From Alphaproteobacteria bacterium (lineage in GTDB: Bacteria; Pseudomonadota; Alphaproteobacteria; SMXP01), in NCBI GenBank assembly GCA_028285305.1, contig JANQPV010000065.1:88130-152129 (forward strand): a DNA stretch of 64,000 nucleotides. Reading direction: 5' to 3'. Positions 35,367 to 42,719 of this stretch are shown piece after piece; position 1 is the stretch's first letter, and every line of letters begins with the position of its first letter. The notes beneath the pieces were generated by a model, which did not search any database, was not told where the DNA came from, and saw only the letters and a list, made by a program, of their open reading frames with translations. Both the position numbers and the translations under genes were made by a program.

Positions 35367-36245
35367 TTATCGCAGGGCCACCGCGTCCAGTGACGTTCGT
35401 CCCGCGCCGAACAGCAGCAAGAGCACCAATGCGCCTATGATGGGGCCAAACGTGGGAAGAAGCGAGATATAATCCTGCACAACAATCGATGCAGCGATAA
35501 ACAAACCCACCGCAATTGAAAGCATGACGATCGCGGCCAACCTCGTTACAAATCCCAACAACAACAGAGCGGCGCTCAGTACCATGAGAATAATCAGCCC
35601 GTGGTAAGCCCAAGTTGGATATTCAAGCAAGCCCTTGGTGGCATCGGGTGACAGAAAGGCCAGGTCAGTATCGGCCAACAGGTCGAATACCGAACGGAAC
35701 AATGGGCTCTCGGGCATCAAAGCATAGAGGGCAAAGAGTCCGGCCAAGGCGAGCCGCAATACCAATGCTTGTTCCGTCCACGCGCTCGTTTCTCGCGTTC
35801 GTCTCGCGGGTGCCCGCTTAGGCGGTGCCAAACGCACACCTTCCCGTTCCGGCTCGGCTTGAAGATAAAACTCAATAGAATTGATCATTTGGTCAAATCC
35901 AGAGTGCTTGGACTGTCCCTTCCAACCCTTTAAGTTAAAGGGCCGCACGCGCGTGTAGGGCTCAGGCACTCTGGCGCCATCCAATCGCACGGTGACAAGA
36001 GAGTTAATCTCCATGCCGTACTTGGTAAAGCGCCCCACGTCCGGGTCATCGACCGAGTGGCGCGACCAAAGCGTCAACACGACCTTGGCCTCCTCGATCT
36101 GCTGGCGATTGAGCGATTGTGAGGCGTGGGACGTGGTGATCTTGCGATCGAACCACACCGTCCAACCGCGGTCACGCAAAGCCGTCGCAAGCAAGCGCGC
36201 TCGTCTCGTATCCTTCTTTGCGTAAGCGACGAATATGTCTGCCAT
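35367..36245 (-). CDS. TIR domain fused to DoxX-like membrane domain
   Basis: A 292-residue protein. Residues 1-115 form a TIR domain: ADIFVAYAKKDTRRARLLA, RGWTVWFDRKITTSHASQ and VVLTLWSRHSVDDP. The position where NADase TIRs carry a catalytic Glu reads DVGRFTKYGME, so the Glu is displaced or absent. After a basic linker (RAPARRTRETSAW, about 150) come four hydrophobic helices. LLLGFVTRLAAIVML and the ending GAGRTSLDA match DoxX-family proteins. TIR domains signal or hydrolyse NAD, and DoxX domains sit in membranes with redox or quinone partners. I do not know the function of the fusion. It follows TauD by 112 bases on the same strand. Confidence 0.82.
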   Translation of the reverse strand: MADIFVAYAKKDTRRARLLATALRDRGWTVWFDRKITTSHASQSLNRQQIEEAKVVLTLWSRHSVDDPDVGRFTKYGMEINSLVTVRLDGARVPEPYTRVRPFNLKGWKGQSKHSGFDQMINSIEFYLQAEPEREGVRLAPPKRAPARRTRETSAWTEQALVLRLALAGLFALYALMPESPLFRSVFDLLADTDLAFLSPDATKGLLEYPTWAYHGLIILMVLSAALLLLGFVTRLAAIVMLSIAVGLFIAASIVVQDYISLLPTFGPIIGALVLLLLFGAGRTSLDAVALR

Positions 36246-36357
36246 TGAACCCCTCAGAGCAATCTTATCCAATGCTCGTCTCAGACGGATGCCCCAGATC
36301 CCCCTCGGGAAAACATAGGGCTAAGAGGACAATCAAGCAACTTTGCGGCCACACCGG

Positions 36358-37224
36358 TTAAAACGGACGATCGCCATTGATCGTCACCCGCCGCATATGG
36401 CGTCGCTGTCCGTGGTAGTCGTTCAAGGCGTAATGCTGGACCGAGCGATTATCCCAAAAGGCGACGGACCCGGGCTGCCAGCGAAACCTGCAGGTGAATT
36501 CTTCCCGCGTTGCGTGCTCATATAGGTACTGCAGGATCGGACGGCTCTCGGTTCGCGTCATATCTTTGATACGAATGGTAAATGCCGGATTCACATAGAG
36601 CGCCTTGCGCTTCGTTTCAGGATGCGTTCGGAAGATGGGATGCTCGAATTCTTCGACCTCGGCTCCGACTTGCTCGATCGCCATGGATTTGCGCTTCAAT
36701 GCCGAATTCCCAGCAGCGCCGTACTCGCGCTCAGACGAATGGACCGCCAACCGACCCGCAAATAGGTCTTTCATTCCTTGCGACAACCGATCGTACGCTA
36801 AGTGTTGGTTGGCAAACAAAGTGTCGCCGCCAAATGAGGGAACCTCAAGCGCATACAGCACAGACCCGAGTACCGGTTTTTCTTGAAATGAAATGTCCGT
36901 ATGCCAGCCGCCCCCGAAGTTGACCTTTTCCGTTGGTTCTTTGATGATCTCCATAACCTCCGGGTGACCGTCCATGCCCTTGACGTAGGGATGAATATGG
37001 AGCGTTCCAAATCTCTTGCCGAAAGCGATATGCTGTTCGGGCGTTAGCGTCTGCTCACGGAAAAAAATGACATGGTACTGGAGAAATGCCCGGTGTATTT
37101 CGTCCAGCTGCTCGTCTGCGACGTTCGAAAGATCAACCCCTGTGATCTCTGCACCCAAAGCGCCGGACACCGGCTCTGGAGTTATTGTTTTGTATTCAGG
37201 GGTTGTTTCGCTGAGTGCGCTCAT
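36358..37224 (-). CDS. TauD/TfdA-family Fe(II)/2-oxoglutarate dioxygenase
   Basis: A 288-residue dioxygenase. The iron-binding His-x-Asp is in WHTDISFQ (about 107) and the distal His in VQHYALNDYHG (about 270), followed by the 2-oxoglutarate-binding Arg in RRHMRRVTI. The TauD-type start EPVSGALGAEITGVDLSN is clear. Members cleave taurine, alkyl sulfates, phenoxy acids and others, and substrate cannot be told from sequence. AGAAGAGG precedes the ATG. It lies 24 bases from the PduO-type gene. Confidence 0.9.
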   Translation of the reverse strand: MSALSETTPEYKTITPEPVSGALGAEITGVDLSNVADEQLDEIHRAFLQYHVIFFREQTLTPEQHIAFGKRFGTLHIHPYVKGMDGHPEVMEIIKEPTEKVNFGGGWHTDISFQEKPVLGSVLYALEVPSFGGDTLFANQHLAYDRLSQGMKDLFAGRLAVHSSEREYGAAGNSALKRKSMAIEQVGAEVEEFEHPIFRTHPETKRKALYVNPAFTIRIKDMTRTESRPILQYLYEHATREEFTCRFRWQPGSVAFWDNRSVQHYALNDYHGQRRHMRRVTINGDRPF

Positions 37225-37248
37225 CGTCTGCCCTCTTCTTTGCGTTTC

Positions 37249-37833
37249 CTATCTGTTGGCGCCGGGGACCCACAAAACGTCTTCGCGACCTTCATCGTTT
37301 GCTATTCGTCCTGCTACGAACAAAAAATCGGAAAGTCTGTTTACATATTTCAGTGCCGGTTCACCGACTTGTTCCCCTTCGATATGAACGAGCCCCACCA
37401 TGAGCCTTTCGGCTCTGCGTGAAACGGTGCGTGCCAAATGCAAATGGGCCGCCGCTTCGGAACCGCCCGGAAGGATGAATGATTTTAGAGGTTCAAGACG
37501 TGCGTTCATTTCATCGATCTCGGCCTCAAGTCGTTCCACTTGCGCTTCCGTCATGCGCAAAGGTTCGTAGTCCAAGGGCTTTCCCTCATCAGGTGTGCAT
37601 AAGTCCGCGCCCAAATCAAACAGGTCGTTCTGGATCCGCGAGAGGGCTTTGTCGAGCGGCCCGTCCAAGTAGAGACGCGCTATTCCAATCACAGAATTTG
37701 CCTCATCCACGGTTCCATAGGCTTCAATGCGCAGAGCGTTCTTGGGAACGCGCGTTCCGGTCCCCAATGCCGTTGTACCCGCATCGCCCGTCTTGGTGTA
37801 GATCTTATTCAGCGTGACTATGGGAGCCTCCAT
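37249..37833 (-). CDS. PduO-type cob(I)alamin adenosyltransferase
   Basis: A 194-residue enzyme that transfers the adenosyl group of ATP to cob(I)alamin to give adenosylcobalamin. The ATP-binding N-terminal loop TKTGDAGTTALGTGTRVPKN, the helix RIEAYGTVDEANSVIGIAR and the C-terminal SRRAERLMVGL with LKYVNRLSDFLFVAGR match PduO/MMAB. Its ATG at 37833 lies 29 bases inside the esterase gene, so the two are probably coupled. The cofactor product is what the methylmalonyl-CoA mutase at 534-2681 requires. Confidence 0.93.
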   Translation of the reverse strand: MEAPIVTLNKIYTKTGDAGTTALGTGTRVPKNALRIEAYGTVDEANSVIGIARLYLDGPLDKALSRIQNDLFDLGADLCTPDEGKPLDYEPLRMTEAQVERLEAEIDEMNARLEPLKSFILPGGSEAAAHLHLARTVSRRAERLMVGLVHIEGEQVGEPALKYVNRLSDFLFVAGRIANDEGREDVLWVPGANR

Positions 37834-38818
37834 TCTCGATTGGTAAAGGATCAGCGGTCAGGGATTCAAAAAAAGCAGCAACCATCTCGGGTCCATTGAA
37901 CGCTCTGCTGGTCGGGCCGAGGAATCGGGGAAACGTGGATGTCGGATGAGGGATCGTGTGTCCGCCGTCCCTTATCCGTACCTGCATGACCGACGTTTCG
38001 CCGTGACGGAAAAGCGTGCGCTGAACCGCACTGCCTGAGTCGTCTGGAACTTCGCCGCTCTCTTGATGGTTGGCTTCGGCTGCCTCCAAAGAACGGAAAT
38101 ACTCGGCCGTTTCATCTGTGGAGCGAACGAGACCGCGACCGGCCAATCCGTAAATGCTCACCTCGCCGCCATCATACGGATTCACTGGATCACTTGTTCC
38201 ATTCATGATGAGAACGGACACCGCCTTGCCTTCGGGCGTGCACGCCATATTTTCTTCTTTTGGAAGGCTGGCAGCGATGGCGGCTATGCCGCGCACCATC
38301 TCTGGTGTCTCCAAGGCGAGCCGAAATGCCATATGCCCGCCATTTGACAAACCCGCCGCAAACACTTTCTCTCTGTCTGCGCCATATTTGGTCACCAATC
38401 TGTCGACGATCGCGCTAAGAAATCCGACATCGTCTATGCCTAAGACATTGGCGTCATACATCGCCGCCGCCCGGCAGCCGTTCCAGTGTCCTTCAAAACC
38501 GTCGGGATAAACGATGAGAAATCCGCTCTCGTCGGCAATGCGTTCAAATTCATATGAGGTCTGCTTTTGGAACTGAAGACCTGTTGAGCGAGATGGGTGC
38601 AAAGCAAAAATGATCGCAGGATTGTCAGATATTTGAGTGGGCCGGTAAACGGAGTAAGTTCGCCAATAGTCTTGATGCTGAAGAGAGTTTTCGATCATAT
38701 CGCCGGCGAACACCGGTTTTTCGGGGAAGTCTCCGCGCAGGAAGAAGAAATACAGCAAGCCGCCAATCCCAGCAACGATCACTGCAAAGACAAGGATATT
38801 GCGAAAGAATCGCAGCAT
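37805..38818 (-). CDS. Membrane-anchored LpqC-like esterase (PHB depolymerase family)
   Basis: A 337-residue alpha/beta hydrolase with an N-terminal membrane helix (RNILVFAVIVAGIGGLLYFF). The catalytic Ser is in AAGLSNGGHMAFR, Asp in NGTSDPVNPYDGG and His in DGGHTIPH, matching the LpqC/polyhydroxybutyrate-depolymerase and feruloyl-esterase group. It probably acts on esters outside the cytoplasmic membrane. It starts 10 bases after the HIG1 stop and overlaps the PduO-type gene by 29 bases. Confidence 0.87.
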   Translation of the reverse strand: MLRFFRNILVFAVIVAGIGGLLYFFFLRGDFPEKPVFAGDMIENSLQHQDYWRTYSVYRPTQISDNPAIIFALHPSRSTGLQFQKQTSYEFERIADESGFLIVYPDGFEGHWNGCRAAAMYDANVLGIDDVGFLSAIVDRLVTKYGADREKVFAAGLSNGGHMAFRLALETPEMVRGIAAIAASLPKEENMACTPEGKAVSVLIMNGTSDPVNPYDGGEVSIYGLAGRGLVRSTDETAEYFRSLEAAEANHQESGEVPDDSGSAVQRTLFRHGETSVMQVRIRDGGHTIPHPTSTFPRFLGPTSRAFNGPEMVAAFFESLTADPLPIENGGSHSHAE

Positions 38819-38827
38819 AGGCAGATC

Positions 38828-39022
38828 TTAGCCTGGTCCGTTCCCACTCAGCACGAGGGCAAGCATGACAACACAGATTGCGACAAATTGGAGCAGCACA
38901 CGTAACCGCATCAGCTTGTTCGAATAAGAGCGCGCAAAGTCGCCGCCGCGAAACAGGCTGTAGAGGCCAAAACACAACACAACAAAAACGGCTCCGGTGC
39001 TGAGCAAGATTAAGAAGTTCAC
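38828..39022 (-). CDS. HIG1-domain twin-transmembrane protein
   Basis: A 64-residue protein with two hydrophobic helices (FLILLSTGAVFVVLCFGLYS and LLQFVAICVVMLALVLSG) joined by a basic loop RGGDFARSYSNKLMRLRV, the HIG1 (hypoxia-induced gene) pattern. Alphaproteobacterial members commonly sit near cob(I)alamin adenosyltransferase. The start is GTG at 39022, preceded by AAGGAA. Mitochondrial relatives assist respiratory supercomplexes; the bacterial role is uncertain. Confidence 0.85.
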   Translation of the reverse strand: MNFLILLSTGAVFVVLCFGLYSLFRGGDFARSYSNKLMRLRVLLQFVAICVVMLALVLSGNGPG

Positions 39023-39115
39023 GCCATTTTCCTTTTTTTCTTAGCGGACATTATCACTTGATCGAGGTCACACAAGTGAGCTCACTGAACACACGCTTTT
39101 GCCCCGATATGGATC

Positions 39116-39793
39116 TTAACGCAGCCTGCCGTCTCGGAGTAGCTTACGAATGAGGCGTTTCGCGGGCTCACCGTCCCATTCGGCGGGGCCGGACATGCGA
39201 CCCACTTCTCGGCCATCGGCCCCAATCAGCACAGATACCGGCAACGTTCCATCGCCAACGTCGCGCGAGATCTTGAGCGTTTGATCGCTGTAGGCCTGCA
39301 GGGACGAGATAGAGAACCGTTCATAAAAATCGTCAATCTTGGGGATTCCACCCCGATCGATGCTCACCGCCACCACCTCAAAGGGTTGATCCGAAAATGC
39401 GGTTTGCAACCGGTCTAGGGCCGGCATTTCCTCTACACATGGGGCACACCAGGTTGCCCAAATGTTCAAAAGAACTGCCCGTCCCTCAAAATGGTCGAGT
39501 GAGACTTGCTCCCCACTTGCCGTCTTAATGGTAAACGCGGCAACTTCTTTGGGACGGTCCCAAATCTCAAAATCTTCCAGGTAAATCACTTCACTCTGGG
39601 CCGCATCCGCGCCCATAGGAGGATTGCCAGCGACGCTGAAGATAACGTATAGGACCCAGAAAGCGCCGAACGCCAGCGTTCCATAAAGGGCAAGGACCTG
39701 CAGGCGGTCAAACGTAAACGCACTTTTGCGCGGCGCTATTGATCCGAACAAAGCGGTGAGTTTGCGAAGGAATGTCTCAAAATGACTCGGCAT
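39116..39793 (-). CDS. TlpA-like membrane-anchored thioredoxin
   Basis: A 225-residue protein with one N-terminal helix ([20 protein letters not shown]) and a periplasmic thioredoxin fold. The active site is WCAPC (Cys116, Cys119), followed by [10 protein letters not shown] and the cis-Pro in [11 protein letters not shown]. TlpA proteins reduce disulfides in apo-cytochromes and copper-centre assembly proteins. Its ATG at 39793 lies inside the argH start region, so the two divergent genes overlap by 12 bases. A perfect palindrome AGTGAGCTCACT (39075-39086) lies after its stop. Confidence 0.9.
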   Translation of the reverse strand: MPSHFETFLRKLTALFGSIAPRKSAFTFDRLQVLALYGTLAFGAFWVLYVIFSVAGNPPMGADAAQSEVIYLEDFEIWDRPKEVAAFTIKTASGEQVSLDHFEGRAVLLNIWATWCAPCVEEMPALDRLQTAFSDQPFEVVAVSIDRGGIPKIDDFYERFSISSLQAYSDQTLKISRDVGDGTLPVSVLIGADGREVGRMSGPAEWDGEPAKRLIRKLLRDGRLR

Positions 39794-41203
39794 AAGGCAT
39801 CATCCACTACTACGCAAAAATCTGCCTCACAGATGTGGGGGGGACGATTTTCCGGTCAAGTATCGGAAGTCATGCAGCAAATCAATGCGTCAATAGGTGT
39901 GGATCGCCGTCTTTTTGCCCAAGATATCGCATGTTCGCTCGCCCACGCCGAGATGCTCGTTGCGCAAGGAGTTATCTCTGGCGAAGACGGCTCGGCGATC
40001 GTTGAAGGCCTGCGCCAGGTTAAAGACGAGATCGAAAGCGGGTCTTTTGAGTTTCGTACCGATCTCGAAGATATTCACATGAACATTGAAGCAAGGGTGA
40101 AGGACTTGATCGGAAGCGCCGCGGGCCGCATGCATACCGCGCGGTCGCGGAACGATCAGGTTGTTACTGACTTCAAACTGTGGGTTCGGGATGCCATTGA
40201 CGAAAGCATCGTTCAATTGACGGCATTGCAGCTTGCCTTGGTCGAGCAAGCCGAGCGCCATGCGGCCGCAGTCATGCCCGGCTTCACCCATCTCCAGACG
40301 GCACAGCCGGTCACCTTTGGACACCACTGCCTTGCTTACGTTGAAATGTTCGAGCGCGACAAAGGAAGATTCGCAGACGCGCGCGTCCGCCTCAACGAGT
40401 GTCCCCTCGGCGCTGCGGCCCTGGCTGGGACGTCCTTTCCCATCGATCGAAATCAGACATCCAGCGCGCTTGGCTTTGATCGGCCGACTTCAAACTCGCT
40501 AGACAGTGTATCGGACCGGGATTTCGCCATGGAAGCCCTGAGCGCTGCCTCTGTCACCGCCGTCCATCTTTCGCGGTTGGCCGAAGAAATCGTGATCTGG
40601 ATGTCGGCCCCTTTCGGCTTCGTTGAATTGACCGATGAGTTCACCACAGGTTCCTCCATTATGCCGCAAAAACGTAACCCGGATGCGGCCGAATTGATCC
40701 GGGCCAAGACAGGAAAAATCTTTGGCGCTCAAACGTCGTTGCAGACGGTCATGAAGGGCCTGCCCCTTGCCTATTCAAAGGACATGCAGGAAGACAAGGA
40801 GCAGACATTTGTAGCATTCGATGCCTTGAGCTTGAGCCTTCTAGCGATGGCCGGGATGGTTCGTGATCTGAACATAATCAAGGAGAAGATGGCGTCTGCG
40901 GCGGCGGAGGGGTTCTCCACCGCCACCGATCTGGCGGATTGGTGTGTCAAAGCGCTCGATATTCCCTTCAGAGACGCCCACAAAGTGGCCGGCGGTGCCG
41001 TTTCGCTGGCTGAAAAGAAAGGTAAGGGCTTGGCGGAACTGACGCTGGAAGAGCTGCAAACCGTCGAGCCCGGCATCACTGCTCAAGTGTTTGACGTGCT
41101 CAGCGTTGAAAACTCCGTTGCAAGCCGGTCAAGCTTTGGCGGGACCGCCCCCGACAATGTCCGCGCGCAAGTGAAAAAATGGAAGGAAAAATTGAACTCA
41201 TGA
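39782..41203 (+). CDS. argH: Argininosuccinate lyase
   Basis: A 473-residue enzyme that splits argininosuccinate into arginine and fumarate. Family landmarks: [20 protein letters not shown], the [16 protein letters not shown] segment, and the fumarase-superfamily signature [15 protein letters not shown]. The first ATG at 39782 has AAGGA seven bases upstream; it lies 51 bases before the ATG that begins the conserved WGGRF. Its 5' end overlaps the divergent TlpA-like start by 12 bases. The small lipoprotein gene follows through an ATGA overlap. Confidence 0.95.
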   Translation: MTRHKASSTTTQKSASQMWGGRFSGQVSEVMQQINASIGVDRRLFAQDIACSLAHAEMLVAQGVISGEDGSAIVEGLRQVKDEIESGSFEFRTDLEDIHMNIEARVKDLIGSAAGRMHTARSRNDQVVTDFKLWVRDAIDESIVQLTALQLALVEQAERHAAAVMPGFTHLQTAQPVTFGHHCLAYVEMFERDKGRFADARVRLNECPLGAAALAGTSFPIDRNQTSSALGFDRPTSNSLDSVSDRDFAMEALSAASVTAVHLSRLAEEIVIWMSAPFGFVELTDEFTTGSSIMPQKRNPDAAELIRAKTGKIFGAQTSLQTVMKGLPLAYSKDMQEDKEQTFVAFDALSLSLLAMAGMVRDLNIIKEKMASAAAEGFSTATDLADWCVKALDIPFRDAHKVAGGAVSLAEKKGKGLAELTLEELQTVEPGITAQVFDVLSVENSVASRSSFGGTAPDNVRAQVKKWKEKLNS

Positions 41204-41367
41204 TAACGTTGAGACGACTTGCACAAATGAATTTGATGGTCACATTCCTGTTGTCGGCTTTGGCCCTCAGTGGCTGCGGCGTGAAAGGTGACCCGGAGGC
41301 ACCGCCGGAACGGAGCGAAGCTCCGCAGGAGCGTGAAGACGGTGATCCATGGTGGAAATTGTTCTGA
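41200..41367 (+). CDS. LptM-like small lipoprotein (YifL type)
   Basis: A 55-residue lipoprotein precursor. A short hydrophobic segment leads to the lipobox [17 protein letters not shown], and the mature peptide is only about 34 residues and acidic. This Gly-Cys-Gly-x-Lys-Gly start is that of YifL/LptM, which helps mature the LptD translocon. The position between argH and lysA is conserved across proteobacteria. The ATG at 41200 overlaps the argH stop (ATGA). Confidence 0.85.
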   Translation: MITLRRLAQMNLMVTFLLSALALSGCGVKGDPEAPPERSEAPQEREDGDPWWKLF

Positions 41368-41397
41368 CGGTTCGCTGATTGAGCGACGAGACCCATA

Positions 41398-42666
41398 ATG
41401 CATCACTTCAGCTACAAGGACGGTCAGTTGCATGCAGAGGACCTGCCTATTTCGGCGATCGCCGATGAGGTGGGAACGCCGTTCTACTGCTATTCAACCG
41501 CCACCATCGAACGTCACTACCGGGTCTTTAAAGAGTCTTTTCCCCAGACAAAGACGCTCGTTGCGTACTCCATCAAGTCAAATTCAAATTTATCCGTCAT
41601 CAGAACACTGGCGAACTGTGGTGCCGGAGCGGACATCGTGTCTCAAGGGGAACTGGAGCGCGCGCTGGCGGCTGGTGTCCCCGCCGATAAGATCGTGTTT
41701 TCGGGAGTGGGAAAAACAGCATCCGAGATGGCGTCGGCGCTGGACGCGGGAATTTATCAATTCAATGTGGAATCTGAGCCGGAACTTCAGCTCCTGAATG
41801 AAGTCGCCGTCTCCGCCAATAGGACGGCTCCCATCACGCTTCGGGTTAATCCCGATGTAGACGCCAAAACCCACGCTAAGATCACAACCGGAAAATCGGA
41901 AAACAAATTTGGTGTTCCGTGGAACCAAGCGCGGCGAATCTACAGGGATGCAGATGAAATGCCGGGTATTCGCGTTGTCGGCGTCGATGTGCATATTGGC
42001 AGCCAGATCACGGACTTAACCCCGTTCAAGGATGCCTTTGGGAGAGCCGTCGAGATGGCAAGATTGCTGCGCGGCGACGGTCATGCGATCGAGCGGCTTG
42101 ATCTCGGCGGAGGTTTGGGCATCCCCTATCGTCAATCGAACGAGACGGTTCCACCTACACCTTCTGAATACGGCGCGATGGTCGAGGACCTTACAAAAGG
42201 ATTAGACCTGGAGCTCATCTTCGAACCGGGCCGAATGATCGTCGGCAATGCGGGATGCCTGATTTCACGAGTGCTCTATGTGAAGAACGGATCGGACCGG
42301 AATTTTCTAATCCTCGACGCGGCGATGAATGATCTGATCCGTCCGGCCCTTTACGATGCCCATCACGATATTGTGCCGATAAAGGAACCAGCGGCCAATG
42401 CCACAAATTTGCCTTTTGACGTGGTGGGGCCGGTCTGCGAGACTGGAGATACGTTTGCGAAGGACCGATATTTGCCAGATATTAAGCCGGGAGATTTAGT
42501 AGGTTTCATGTCGGCCGGCGCTTATGGCGCGGTCCAGTCAAGTGAGTACAATTCCAGACCTCTTGTGCCAGAAGTGCTCGTCAAGGGGTCGAACATGGCC
42601 GTTGTCCGGCGCAGGCCAACACTTAAAGAAATGCTGAGCCGGGAGCCAATGGCAGATTGGCTTTAG
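41398..42666 (+). CDS. lysA: Diaminopimelate decarboxylase
   Basis: A 422-residue fold-type III PLP enzyme catalysing the last step of lysine synthesis. The PLP lysine is in LVAYSIKSNSNLSV (Lys60), HIGSQITD and the glycine-rich LDLGGGLGIPY contact the phosphate, and GPVCETGDTFAKDR supplies the catalytic Cys. It lies 30 bases after the lipoprotein gene in an argH-lptM-lysA-DUF4175 run. Confidence 0.95.
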   Translation: MHHFSYKDGQLHAEDLPISAIADEVGTPFYCYSTATIERHYRVFKESFPQTKTLVAYSIKSNSNLSVIRTLANCGAGADIVSQGELERALAAGVPADKIVFSGVGKTASEMASALDAGIYQFNVESEPELQLLNEVAVSANRTAPITLRVNPDVDAKTHAKITTGKSENKFGVPWNQARRIYRDADEMPGIRVVGVDVHIGSQITDLTPFKDAFGRAVEMARLLRGDGHAIERLDLGGGLGIPYRQSNETVPPTPSEYGAMVEDLTKGLDLELIFEPGRMIVGNAGCLISRVLYVKNGSDRNFLILDAAMNDLIRPALYDAHHDIVPIKEPAANATNLPFDVVGPVCETGDTFAKDRYLPDIKPGDLVGFMSAGAYGAVQSSEYNSRPLVPEVLVKGSNMAVVRRRPTLKEMLSREPMADWL

Positions 42667-42719
42667 GACCCTCTCCGGAGTGGCTCTAAACCCAACGAGC
42701 GAGTGAAAGGAAAGCGTGC

